A DNA stretch of 64,000 nt. Source: Isochrysis galbana (lineage: Eukaryota; Haptophyta; Isochrysidales; Isochrysidaceae). Positions 21,379 to 31,669 of this stretch are shown here, one piece after another (the first letter of the stretch is position 1; the number at the start of each line of letters is the position of its first letter). Location: NCBI GenBank assembly GCA_018136815.1, contig CM030938.1:656128-720127 (forward strand). The letters are read 5' to 3'. The notes under the pieces are model-generated. The model was not told where the DNA came from. It saw only the letters and a program-made list of their open reading frames with translations, and ran no database searches. A program made the position numbers and the translations under genes.

Positions 21379-23632
21379 TCACTGAAGGCTCGCCAGCGTC
21401 GGCACTGCGGGTGCGGCACCCACGGCGAGCACGCCGCCGAGCGTCTCGTCCAACTTCCGCGTGTCGTCCACAATGCGCCAGCCCACACTAGTCGCAGTGG
21501 CGCGCGTCGATACGGCAGCCGCCGCGGACTGCGCGCCGAGCGTGGCGCCGAGCGTGGCGCCGAGCGACGAGCCCTCGCTGCCGACCCCGTCGCACTCAAT
21601 CTCGCTGGTCACCACCTCACCCTCTGTCTCCGTCTCCTCGCCATCGGTGGGCACATTCTCGCCGTCGCCCTCCGTTTCGTCACCCTCTGTCTCCTCACCG
21701 GCTGAGCAAGTAGCGACGGTCGAGGCGATGCTCGACTCCAAGTCGGCGTCCCGTTCGCTCGGCGGTGGTGGCGGCGGGTTGGCGACGGCCCCCGCCGTCG
21801 CGCGCGAGTCCCCACCGCCCAACGCCAACGGCGGCTCCCCCCCCCCTATGCGCTGCAACATGCTCACCCCCGGCCGACGCACGGGCGCCGACGACACACG
21901 CGGCGGCGGTGGCGGCGGCACGACCTGCACGGCTGATGGCACGCCCAGGCTACTCGTGCGCGCAAAAGCCAATCCCGACTTGGAAACTGCCAGGGAGGGG
22001 GGGAGGGCTGGCGTGGAGTTGAGAGGTGCGCCAAATGCGGTGGAGGTGAGGGGGGGGGGCGGGGATGGGGGGTGTATGGGGCACAGCGCGCCACGTCGGC
22101 CCAAGGTCGAGCGCCCACTCACCTCTCTCGACCGCCCTCGGCGCCGGGGGCACAGGCGGCAAGTTGAGCGACCGCCGCACCTCAGAGCGGCGGGCCGCGA
22201 CCTCCTGCTGCTGCGCCTTGAGCCGCGCGAGCCGTTGCGCCGCCACAACCGCCTGCTCCTGCCGCATGCGCTCCGCCTCGCGGCGCCTCGCGTCGAGCAC
22301 GCCCCCACGGACGGCTGATTGGACGTCCTCCCCGCCCCGGCGCACCCGGTTGCCGACGCCGTGGTTGGAGCGGCCGCCGCCTCCTCGCCCTGCCGCACGC
22401 GTCGCAGCGGTCGCGCGCGTAGAGGGCGCCTCGACCGGCCTGTAGGCACGGTCCGCCGCCTCCTCGGCTGTCTCTGGCGTGCTTGCCCCCGCAGGATCAA
22501 GGTGCGAGCGCACAGGAACCGTCGCCGACGCGGGCGTGGGCTCGGCGGGAACGCCGGCGCACGGCGCACCGGTGGGCTCATTAGAGAAGGAGAAGCACGA
22601 GCATGAGCTCTCGCCCGCCCCCGACGCGCACGCCGAGGAGGCAGTGCCGTCGTTACGTCCCGCCAACTCGGAGACGAGCGTCTCGGTGGCGGCGCAGGCA
22701 GCTGGCGGCGCTGGCGGCGGCGCGCGGTCCTCCTCCTCGTGGACGGGCGGCTCCCATCCCGGCTCGGGCAACTGCCTGAGGAGCTGTGCGGAGGTGGGCC
22801 GGCGCGCGAGTGCAACCTACGGGCGGACAGGCGGGCAGGAAGGTGGGTGGGCTGGCGAGCGTGAGCCGACGGCGCGCGGCTGCGCTACGCGCGCCCTGCG
22901 CGCCTGCAGGCACTCCTCGAGCGTGCCGAACAGCCGACGCGAGTAGCACCCGGCCGGCCGTTCGTACGAGCCGCGGAGAATGGCGAGGATGAGCGCCGCC
23001 TGGTTATTCGCGGTGAACGGGAGGTTGCCCGCGGTGAGCAGCTCGTAGAGAACGACCCCGAGCGCCCACACGTCGGCCCGGTCGTTGTAGTCCTCGCCGT
23101 TGCACAGCTCGGGCGACAGGTAGTAGGGCGTTCCCACCATGGTGGAGGCAAACTCGGTGGAGGCGCCGAGCGCGCGCGCAACGCCGAGGTCGCCCACCTT
23201 GACCCCGCGGCTGGACAGGAAGAGGTTCTTCGACTTGATGTCGCGGTGGAGGATCTTGAGCGAGTGAAGATGCTGCAGCCCTCTCAGGGCCTCGCCGTAG
23301 TATCGCCACACTTCGGGCTCGGAGAGGAGGCGGCCGTCGCGTGCGCAGAGGAGTGAGTGCAGGTCGCCGCGCTCGCACAGCTCCATCACGATGTGCAGCT
23401 TGCCCTCCTGGACGAAGGAGTCGAAGTAGCCGACGACGTGCTCGTGCTCGACCGATGCGAGCAGCCTCACCTCCTTGAGCGCCGCCTCTTGCTCCCTGCG
23501 GCTGAGAGAGCCGACCGCCACCTCTTTGATACAGTAGCGGGTCTGGTCGGCATGCCGCAAGACCTCGTACACTGAGCCAAAGGAGCCTGAGCCGAGGCGC
23601 GCGCCAAAGGAGAAGTCGGAGCGGCGGGACAT
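21379..23632 (-). CDS. NEK-like serine/threonine kinase
   Basis: Three exons are inferred: 23632-22889, 22816-22123 and 21986-21379, with GT-AG introns of 72 and 136 nt and phases that match; the product is about 681 residues. The kinase domain is complete: glycine loop LGSGSFGSV (13-21), Lys36 in CIKEV, HRDIKSKN (129-136), DLG (148-150) in place of DFG, and GTPYYLSPEL. DLG and this activation segment are typical of NIMA-related kinases. The first splice recovers the final kinase helix (ALARRPTSAQLL). The tail is long, Pro/Ser-rich and acidic, with a probable coiled coil (RREAERMRQEQAVVAAQRLARL). NEKs act in cilia and cell division, which would fit BBS4 nearby. The start is an ATG just before the glycine loop; upstream sequence is (GA)n. 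The protein lacks any signal peptide. Confidence 0.85.
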
Positions 23633-23639
23633 GCGGCGC

Positions 23640-23826
23640 ACGGGGAGGGGGAAGGGGGAGGGGGAGGGCGTTGGTGGCGCGCGAGAAGGGGAAGGGGGGG
23701 GGAGGGAGGGCAGGGGGGGGGGGGGGGGGGAGAGGAGAGGTTGGGGGAGAGAGAGCGAGGGGGGAAGCCGGGGGGAGGGGGGGAGGAGGGGAAGAGAGGA
23801 GAGGGGGAGAGAGAAGAGAAGAGAGG

Positions 23827-23880
<54 letters not shown>

Positions 23881-24070
23881 AGAGAGGGAGAGAAGAGAGA
23901 GAAAAGAGAGAGAACAGAGAGGGAGAGAGAAGAGAGAGTAAAGAGAGAGGGAGAGAGAAAAGAGAGAGGGAGAGAGGGAGAGAGGGAGAGAGAAGAGAGA
24001 GAAGAGAGAGAAGAGAGAGAGAAGTCGTCTTCACAGTGACACCCAGAGGTCGTTGAGGGGGGCGGGGGGG
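23640..24070 (-). promoter_or_regulatory. Polypurine tract in front of the kinase gene
   Basis: The plus strand is almost pure G/A for about 380 bp (the coding strand is CT-rich), beginning a few bases before the kinase ATG. It contains GAGAGAGAA-type units and G-runs. A frame through it extends the kinase ORF as Leu/Ser repeats; that extension is rejected. Confidence 0.5.
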
Positions 24071-24599
24071 TGTCCTTTTGGGCCCCCCTTCGGTACAACG
24101 ATCCTGCTCTGGTCTGCCTGCGTCTGTTTGTTTTTTTGTCTGTGGCACCCGCCGTCGGACTTGGGCACTTAAATGCTTCTTTGTTTAGCGCCCCGCATCC
24201 CGCATCCCATCAACCTTTCCACTTCGACCATTACCATTATCTGCTCCTCCGTAAACACCTGCCCGGCCTTACTTATTTGCTGAAGTAGTATCTCTCGCGA
24301 ACTCGCGAATGGCTGCCACTTGGCACTTGGCACTTGGGTAGGGGTAGTATCTATGTTTAGTTATGGTGGGCCGTCCGTGCGCTGCGCGAAGCTCCGACGC
24401 CGTTCGCGTAGTTAACTGCGAAGGAGACTTGCTCAGCCCTCAGCCCTAGTTACTTGTTACTTGCGAGTTAATAGTACGTAGTTACTTGCGAGTTGCGAGT
24501 TGGGGGCAGTTAGTTAACTACTTACGCTATTTAGAATTTAGAAGGTAGCTAACAACCACTAGCTGAGTTAACTAGTTAACTGCTTCTCCTAGTCCGTAG
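24071..24599. other. Intergenic with local AGTTAACTAG-type repeats
   Basis: No gene is seen. Between 24410 and 24590 short blocks of GTTACTTGCGAGTT and AGTTAACTA recur in direct and inverted orientation. Confidence 0.4.
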
Positions 24600-25092
24600 C
24601 CTTGGACGGGAGTGCCCACGAGAAAACGAAGAGAGAGGGGGGGGGGGCGAGAGAACGAGGGCTCGAGGGTCAAAACACAATTCGGACTCATCGGCCATCG
24701 GCTCGGACGCTCGGACTACACGGAATAAAAGCCGACGGCGAGGGGGGAAACTGCGGAGCGGGGGGGGGGGGGGGGGGGGGGGGACTGCGGAGGGGGGAAT
24801 CTGCGGAGGGGGGTATCTGAACACGAGTGGCCCAGCTTCGCTATCGGCAATTCTTACCTTAAACTTAAACGCGTGGACAATTACCGGCGTAACGGTAAAA
24901 ATGAAACTCAAATCCTCGAATTTCGAAACGACGAAAATCGGCGAACCAGAACCAGGACTTGAGCCCAGGGAGAATCCGAATCCGCACGCTTCGCGCTACC
25001 ACGACGAACATAGAAGACGGCATACCACGAAGAATGCTCGTGCCCATGCCGAAGTATTCATGCCAAAAGGTCTGAATGTCTGAGAATACAAC
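24600..25092 (-). mobile_element. SINE-like repeat, copy 2, with purine-rich body
   Basis: On the minus strand the head (25090-24836) matches copy 1 through GGCTCAAGTCCTGG and the CGTTTAAG...GGTAAGAATT end. The body then runs to 24600. The body shares CGAGGGCTCGAGGGTCAAAA and AATTCGGACTC with 56775-56825. The head contains CGTGGTAGCGCG ahead of GGGCTCAAGTCC, the most tRNA-like of the three heads. Confidence 0.6.
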
Positions 25093-25613
25093 ACTATCTC
25101 TATCTAGCTTATTAGCGCTAGCGCTAGCGCTTAGCAGCGGAGTGCGACGGAGGACGGGAGACGGGAGGACGGGGTGCCAAGCAGGCTTGTATGTAACGCT
25201 AACCTATACCTATACCCTATACCTATACGACAAGCCCCCTCACACCGGCGTACTAGCACCAACCCTAAAGCGTACTTGGGTTTAGGGCCAGGTCAGAGTT
25301 TCGTGAAACTCATTTCGAAACTTGGGCCACTTTTGTGGGGAAAAAACTTTCGCGAAATTTGGGCCCAAAATAGCCCATTATGCGCAACTTGCGCGAAACT
25401 CGGGGGGGGGGGGAGGGGGATCTGTCAGAATTTGTCTGCGCATGCTGGCCACCCAACCAGCCGCCAAAGCTAATCATTATGATTTTCATGACATCATTCA
25501 CGCAGTCTTGAGGTCACTTCCAATGCGGTCATCGTCACGCAGCGAGCGACTTCCCCGTGGCGGCTTTCACCTTGTTCTTGTTGTATTCCTGCCCTTCTGA
25601 AGCTGAAGGCCGT

Positions 25614-25826
25614 AGGCATGAAGCATAATATTCGTGTAAGGTACGTGCCCACACTCACAATTGAACAGTTCCCCGTGTTGCTACTGACACCCAAGACACA
25701 CAGATTCGTTTCCCATGGTCTCAAGCCCAGGTTTGCAGATTTTGGTCTCGAAATTTGCGATTCGAATTTTGTTTTCACTGTTACTATAATTGTTGGCTCG
25801 TTTAAGGTAATAAACAGGCACGACTT
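25614..25826 (+). mobile_element. SINE-like repeat, copy 3, nested in the hAT-like element
   Basis: Diverged relative of 5095-5335. Shared blocks are GGTCTCAAGCCCAGGTTTGC, the following TTCGAA-rich stretch and CTCGTTTAAGGTAATAA. It lacks the pyrimidine-rich body. Confidence 0.5.
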
Positions 25827-26127
25827 CGACTTCACGCTTTGCAGTCGCTCTGTGAGACTCTCTCTCTCCCCTCTCTCTCTCCTCTCTCCGTCCTCTTCTC
25901 CTCGGCCAACCGAAGGGATTTCGTCCAAAATATTAATATTCTCCGGTCCCAAGATATTCCGTGGGTGCTGGTCTCCCCGTGCTCCCTTTCCGCTCGCTCT
26001 CGCTCGTTAGGGTATGCGTCGCTGTCGAGGCCACCGGCCTGTGGGACGACGTCCACTGGCGTGAGAGAATGTACGTTGAAGATAAACGTGGGAATTTAAT
26101 CGGGAGTAGTGAGCTCCATCCAATACT

Positions 26128-26231
26128 GCAGCTGCTACTGCTGCTACGCTGCTACGCTGCTACTTCGCCTTTCTGCTACGACGCTGCTGCTGCTACGCTG
26201 CCGCTCTGCTGCTGCTGCTGCTGCTGCTACC
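26128..26231. repeat. CTG/GCT trinucleotide microsatellite
   Basis: Imperfect GCTGCTACG and CTG repeats, with seven consecutive CTG units near 26209-26229. Adjoining frames are Leu or Ala runs without other coding signs. Confidence 0.8.
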
Positions 26232-26454
26232 TACCATTACTACCATGTCCGATGGTGTGCGTGCGCAACAATAGTAATGCAGCTCCACACAACAACTGGT
26301 CAACTTGTCAACAACCAATAACCTAAACCGTAATCCGAAGAAACTACGCAAAACTTTTGTGAAACTTGGCTAGCCGGTGAGCAACTTTTGCGAAACTTTC
26401 ACGCGAAACTTTTGGGGGTCCGGCGCGAAACTCTGACCTGGCCCTACTTGGGTT

Positions 26455-27559
26455 CGTCTAAGATACGCTCTAGCTCCCGATCAAATACCCCGAGAGGCGG
26501 GCATACACGCGTTTTCAACGTGAGGCAAGGGCGGCACGCAGCCGACGGAGCCGTTCATGCATTGTGGTGCACTGGTGCACTCGTGCCCACCTCACAGCTC
26601 AAGCAAGTCTCTAGGTCTACAGACGGTCTGCAGAGAGCTCTGCCCAGCAGTGCCACGGACGCTCGCCGCGGGTGGCGCGACGGGTGGCGCGACGCGCGGT
26701 CCGTTGCCGCCGACGGGCACGACGACCCTCCGCCCCGTCTCCCCCGCCCCTCTCCCCTTCTCCCCCCCCTCTCCCCTTCCCGCTTCCCGCCTCCGTCGGC
26801 TCCCCGTCCCCCCCCTCTCTCCCCCCCCCTTTCTTTCCCCTTTCTCCCCCCCTCTCTCCCCCCCTTTCTCTCCCCCCGCCCCCTTACCCCCCCCCCCCCC
26901 ACCCTTTCTTTCCCCTTTCTCCCCCCCCTTTCTCTCCCCCCTCCCCCCCCCCCCCCCTCTCTCTCCCCTCCCCCGCCGGGCGGCGCGTGGCGGCCGCCGA
27001 GAGCGTTGAGCAAGGGAGTGAGGAGCACCTCCGCACCCCCCCCGCACCCCCAACGGGTCCCCCCCCCCCCCTCTCTCTCTCTCTCCTCTCCTCTCCTCTC
27101 GTCTCCTCTCTTCTCTCTCTTCTCTCTCTTCTCTCTTCTCTTCTCTCTTCTCTTCTCTCTCTCTTCTCTCTCTCCCCCTCTCTCTCTCCTCTCTCTCTCT
27201 CTTCTCTCTCTTCTCCCTCTTCTCCCTCTCTCTCTGTGCCTCTCCCTCGCTCTCTGCCGCGGCGGCGTCTGCGCTCGGAGTCGACCGGATTTCTATGTTC
27301 GGGGGCTTCGCTCGGATTCGACCGGATTTCATCGAGGCCTTCGCTCGGATTCGACCGGATTTCAAGGGGGCGGCTTTGCTCGGATTCGACCGGAGTTCGG
27401 CGGGGGGGGCGCGGGGGGGCGCGCGCGGCGCGGGGGGGGAGCGGTGGAGCTCTCGCTCGGATTCGCCCGGATTCGATTGAGGAGAGAGAGCGCGAGAGAG
27501 AGAGGGAGAGGGAGAGAGAGAGAGGGAGGGAGGGAGAAGAGAGAAAAGAGAGAGAGAAA

Positions 27560-27592
<33 letters not shown>

Positions 27593-28591
27593 GGAGGGAG
27601 GGAGGGAGAAGAGAGAGAGGGAGGGGGAGAGAGAGGGGGGGGACGGCACCCTGTCACGCCCGCCCGTGGTTTGGATCTTGCCTTTGAAGCGTTCCCTTTC
27701 TCTCTCTCTCTCCTCTCTTCTCTCTCTCCTCTCTCTTCTCTTCTCTCTCCTCCCTCCCTCCCTCTCTTCTCTCTCTCTCTCTCTCTCGGCGTCTGGCCCT
27801 CGGCGGGCGCGGGAGAGCCCTCGGGGAAGGGAATCCTCTCAGGGGGAAGGGGGGCTTGTGGGGAGGGGGGAGAGGGGAGAGAGAGAAGCGGGAGCAACTG
27901 CACCAGGCGGCAGGGGGTAAGGGAGAATAGATAATTGGAGGAAAGAAAGAGAGAATAGTCGGCCGGCGGAGAGGAAGGGGTGGTGGAGGCGGAGAGCGAG
28001 AAAAGGGGGGAGAGGGAGCCGGAGAAGCAGGAGAAGCTCTCCCTGCGGCGGACCTCCTCTTCTCTCTCCTCTCCCCTCTTTCTTCTCTGTGAGAGCCTCC
28101 GGCGCCTCGCCCCCGTTCCTTGGCCAAGAGATCGTCGCTCTCTCCCTCCGACGGGGGGGAGGGGCAGGACGAACCGTAAGAATCCGTCCGAGGGTGGGTA
28201 AAAGAAGAAGCAAAGGGGGAGGGGGGGGGAGGCATCGGCGAGAGAGGAGAGGAGAGGGGAGAGAGGAGAGAGGAAAGTTGCATTCGATCTGCCCGAGAGG
28301 GCCCCGTGGGACCGCATCGCCGCCACCCTCTCTCGCGAGCCGCCACTCTCTCTCTCTCAGCTCCCACCGCACCCCCCCCCCACCCGCCCCCCACCCCTCC
28401 CTCTCTCGCTCGCCCATTCCTCTCTCCAACGCCGAGCCGCATCGCCAGCTCGCCCCTCCTCCTCCACCAGCCCCGCCGCGAGCCGACGGGACGAGGACGC
28501 GCGTACCATCCGCGCCGACGCCGCACGGCACCGCATACTCACCGCTCCGCTCGCGCCGCGGCCCGAGAAGCCCCCCCACCCCTCACCCCCC
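26455..28591 (+). promoter_or_regulatory. Polypyrimidine/polypurine region upstream of the metalloprotease
   Basis: There are alternating strand-asymmetric blocks: C/T at 26740-27240, G/A at 27481-27640, C/T at 27695-27790, then mixed GA/CT up to 28365. Between the first two lie about five imperfect ~35-bp units containing CTCGGATTCGACCGGATTTC (27270-27480). No gene is supported; long frames on both strands are composition artefacts. The last 230 bp are likely promoter and 5' leader of the gene at 28592. Confidence 0.5.
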
Positions 28592-31500
28592 ATGCTGATC
28601 CTGATGCATCTGCTGCCGCTCGTGGCGCCTGAGCACTCGACTGAATGGTGCGACGCGAGGCTGGCGAATCTGCGCGCGCTCGTCGAGGGCGGCCGGTTCG
28701 CGCAGGCGACGGCGCTCAGCACCGCCCTCCGCAGGGACGCCACGCCGCTCCCTGCATCCTGTCTACGCGACGAGCCGTACACCGGGAGCGCCCACCTGCT
28801 CCTCCTCTCGAACGAACTCCTCCGCGCCCGGCTGCTCGACGACCCGCAGCGCGCGGCCGACCAGTATGAGGTGCTGGGCGAGGACACGTGGTCGCTCGTG
28901 ACGGCGGGCCACGTCGCTGTGCGCGGCTTCACCCTCGACGGCCGCTTCGTCCTCTCGTGGCACGAGCACGTCTACCCGGGGCAGGCGCAGCGTGACGACG
29001 ACGACGCCACCGCGCGCCGCGGAGCGGCGCGCATCGCCGGCGGGTACACGACGGGAACCAAGTCGATTCTTCTGCTTCCCGTTTGCCCCGGCGACTTCAC
29101 CGCCAGCCAGTGCAACTCCGCCTTTGACACCGGCCTCGTCAGCTCCACTTACGGAGGGAGCATCACGAGCTACCTGCGCGCGGTGGTCGACGAGGCCGCC
29201 CCCTTCCTCGCCGAGAACTCGCGTGGCCAGTTGAGGCTGGTGCCGACGGTGCCCAACCCGATCCGCGTCCCTGGCTACCTCTCGGGCACGTGTGGCGACG
29301 TCGAGTACGTCGGTTGGACGAGCTGGGCGCCCGCCAATCCGGGGGTGGACTCGTGGGCCTTCGCGCAGCTGCTCGCGGAGCGAGGCATCGCGCGCGCCGA
29401 CTTCGACTTCGGCGGCATCGTCGTGCCCAAGTGCCCCTACATCGGCTGGTCGGGCCGCGGGTGGATTGGCCTCCCGGGCTTTGCGCTCAACCTGTCGCCC
29501 AACAGTCTCAACCCCTCCTTCGCGCACGAGCTGGGCCACAACTTGGGGCTGCACCACGGCGCGCGCGTGAAAGCAGGCCAGCGCGGCCGCGCCATTTGGG
29601 AGACGGCCTTCGTCGACACCAACACGCGCCCGCCCTACGGCGGCTTGATGGAGTACGGCTCGGAGCTCACCATCATGGGCGCCGGGCCCTTCCCCCGGGC
29701 CCACTTCACGCTGCCCGCCAAAATCGTGCTCGAGTGGGCCTCCGAGGCCGACACCGTCCACGTCTCGGCCTCCGCCACGTGCAGCCCATGCGGCCCGTAC
29801 TGGCTGAAGCCGATCGACGCCCCCACGCTCTCCGCCGGCCCGAACGTTGGCATCCGTATCGGCTCACAGCTCGCTGAGCGCTACTTCTACATAGAGCACC
29901 GAACGCGCATCGCGCCCTCAGGCTCCGCCGCCATGATCTCCTCCGCGTCGCTCCGGCTCAACACGGCCAACGGCGGGGTCGTCAGCAAGACCATCATGGT
30001 CGACAAGCTGCTCTCGGGCAGCGCCGGGGACGGCACCATCCTGCCCGGCGAGACCGTCGAGCTGGACCTTGGCCTCGAGGGCAGCCCCTCGCCCATGTGG
30101 GTCGACGTCCTTGGCGTGCAGGGTGGCCTGCTCAAGGTGCGGCTCCGCACGACGGCGACGGCGGCCACCGCGGTGCAGGCGCCCCTGCCCTCGCCCCCGC
30201 CCTCCCCCTCACCGCCGCCGCCACCCATGCTCTGCTCCGTGATGCGTGCCACCCTCACAAACGTTCGCGCCCTCAACGAGTGGTGCAACACCGATCCGGC
30301 GCGCCGCAACGCGAACGACTGCCCCATGTTCTACGCCGATCTGGACGGCGGCGCCAAGCGCTGCGCCTTCGACGCCGCTCAGGGAAAGTGCCTCTTGGAC
30401 GCAGTATGCACGCCGGACCCGCCGAGCCCTCCGCCCCCAATGCCACCGGGGGCCATGTTGTGCTCCGAGATGGTGGCCACGCTCACGGACGTGCGCGCCT
30501 TTGGCGAGTGGTGCAACTCCGACCCGGCGAGACGGTACCCTGACGTGTGCCCCAACTTCTACGCCACCACCTATTCGGGCCCGCAACGGTGCAAATTCCT
30601 TCCAGACATCCGCGAGTGCCGACTCGACAACCTGCCCTGTTTCGATGGCAGGAGCGGAGCCACGCCGACGGTGCTGCGGAGCTGCACGACGCACGTGCAA
30701 AGACTGGGCCCCATCGCCGCGCAGCCCGCAACCATTTTGCACCCGACCGCTGAAGCGTGCGAAAGCACTGGATTCGAGGTCGTCGGCAGCGCGGGCAGCG
30801 CAGCGGACTGCACACGGACGCTCAGCTCGGTGCTCTTGCACTTCAAGCTGCCCAGCAACATCTCTGGCGACGCAATCGATTCGGTCGCACTTGGATTCTA
30901 TCTCGCAGCGACGGCTGGCAACTCCAGCGGCATCCGCCTAGACGGCCTCGGGACGCGCGCGGCGGAGGAGAGCCTGGCGCTCTCGGAGATGGGCCCAGAC
31001 GACTTTTACGCGGGAGCCGATGATCCGACGGATGCGCATGCTGGCGTCACCCAGATCGACCCATCCATCCTGAAGGGTGGCTCGGCCGCCGCCATGGTTG
31101 CATACCAGTCGGCTGCTCTGACGCAGTACGTGCGTGCAGTGCTGGATCGCGGCGGCGCCGGGAGGCATCTCGTGCTGCGGCTCGCTCCCAGCGACTGGCA
31201 GGGCTGCGATGCGACGGCGTGCGAAGGCTGCGGCCTCGGACGGCACGTCATCACCCGGAGTTCGGAGACTCTCTCGCTTTACGGGCGCCTCTCGGCGTCG
31301 GGAACGGAGGGCAAGACGCCGACGGCCGTCCCGGTTGACGCCGCCGCACTCACAGAGCTCTGGTCCGATCAGCTCGTGGAGCTGGCGCAGCAGGATGAGG
31401 CACACAAGCGTACCGGTGGTACCACACCGTCGGTATCAGCCCTCGCCGGGATTGTGGGCGGCTGCTGCGCGCTGCTACTTCTTGGGGCTGCCGTTTGCCT

Positions 31501-31669
31501 TGCGCGCTCCATGCCACACCCAAGTCTTCGTGTGGCCATCCGCAGGAGCACGCCTAAGCCGCTGTCTTCCGTCTCGACGAAGCCATCCAGCGGCGGCTCC
31601 ACATCGCTGATGTACTCATCACGGTCCTCCAGCCTTCATTCAGCCCCGAGCACTTCCATTGTGCAGTAG
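28592..31669 (+). CDS. Gametolysin-type (M11) metalloprotease with cysteine repeats and membrane anchor
   Basis: A single exon of 1025 residues starts at the first ATG. The zinc site is HELGHNLGLHH (about 312-322), the HExxHxxGxxH metzincin form, followed by the GLMEYGSELTIMG block of the M11 family. The family is known from algal gamete wall lysins that digest hydroxyproline-rich glycoproteins. After the catalytic part comes a PSPPPSPSPPPPP linker (about 533-545). Two 60-residue cysteine-rich repeats follow, both with LTxVRAxxEWCNxDPARR and CPxFY, separated by a second proline linker. Next is an unrecognised domain, and one hydrophobic helix near 950-970 (GIVGGCCALLLLGAAVCLA) with a Ser-rich tail of about 50 residues. 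The N terminus is only weakly hydrophobic (MLILMHLLPLVA). Cell-surface display of the protease is inferred. Absence of introns over 3 kb is notable here. Confidence 0.9.
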   Translation: MLILMHLLPLVAPEHSTEWCDARLANLRALVEGGRFAQATALSTALRRDATPLPASCLRDEPYTGSAHLLLLSNELLRARLLDDPQRAADQYEVLGEDTWSLVTAGHVAVRGFTLDGRFVLSWHEHVYPGQAQRDDDDATARRGAARIAGGYTTGTKSILLLPVCPGDFTASQCNSAFDTGLVSSTYGGSITSYLRAVVDEAAPFLAENSRGQLRLVPTVPNPIRVPGYLSGTCGDVEYVGWTSWAPANPGVDSWAFAQLLAERGIARADFDFGGIVVPKCPYIGWSGRGWIGLPGFALNLSPNSLNPSFAHELGHNLGLHHGARVKAGQRGRAIWETAFVDTNTRPPYGGLMEYGSELTIMGAGPFPRAHFTLPAKIVLEWASEADTVHVSASATCSPCGPYWLKPIDAPTLSAGPNVGIRIGSQLAERYFYIEHRTRIAPSGSAAMISSASLRLNTANGGVVSKTIMVDKLLSGSAGDGTILPGETVELDLGLEGSPSPMWVDVLGVQGGLLKVRLRTTATAATAVQAPLPSPPPSPSPPPPPMLCSVMRATLTNVRALNEWCNTDPARRNANDCPMFYADLDGGAKRCAFDAAQGKCLLDAVCTPDPPSPPPPMPPGAMLCSEMVATLTDVRAFGEWCNSDPARRYPDVCPNFYATTYSGPQRCKFLPDIRECRLDNLPCFDGRSGATPTVLRSCTTHVQRLGPIAAQPATILHPTAEACESTGFEVVGSAGSAADCTRTLSSVLLHFKLPSNISGDAIDSVALGFYLAATAGNSSGIRLDGLGTRAAEESLALSEMGPDDFYAGADDPTDAHAGVTQIDPSILKGGSAAAMVAYQSAALTQYVRAVLDRGGAGRHLVLRLAPSDWQGCDATACEGCGLGRHVITRSSETLSLYGRLSASGTEGKTPTAVPVDAAALTELWSDQLVELAQQDEAHKRTGGTTPSVSALAGIVGGCCALLLLGAAVCLARSMPHPSLRVAIRRSTPKPLSSVSTKPSSGGSTSLMYSSRSSSLHSAPSTSIVQ

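Larger units (their letters stand above)
25275..26454. mobile_element. hAT-like non-autonomous DNA transposon
   Basis: The element is 25283-26446 (1164 bp). It has perfect terminal inverted repeats of 21 bp starting TAGGGCCAGGTCAGAGTTTC and the 8-bp duplication CTTGGGTT (25275-25282 and 26447-26454). TAGGG ends and 8-bp duplications are the known hallmark of hAT elements. Subterminal GAAACTT and AAGTTTCG motifs are repeated near both ends, as expected for transposase binding. No transposase ORF is seen. A SINE-like copy (25614-25826) and a CTG/GCT microsatellite (26128-26231) lie inside. Confidence 0.9.

Noticed and set aside
22817..24148. 443-codon version of the kinase
   Set aside because: Its N terminus is the CT tract as Leu/Ser and its C terminus reads through the first intron to a stop.
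25199..25230. Telomere-like CCTATA repeats
   Set aside because: Only about four imperfect units in the middle of repeats; it does not match known telomere motifs.
26388..28526. Several 250-500-codon ORFs upstream of the metalloprotease
   Set aside because: They consist of Pro/Ser/Leu or Arg/Glu/Gly runs from strand-asymmetric low-complexity DNA, on both strands.
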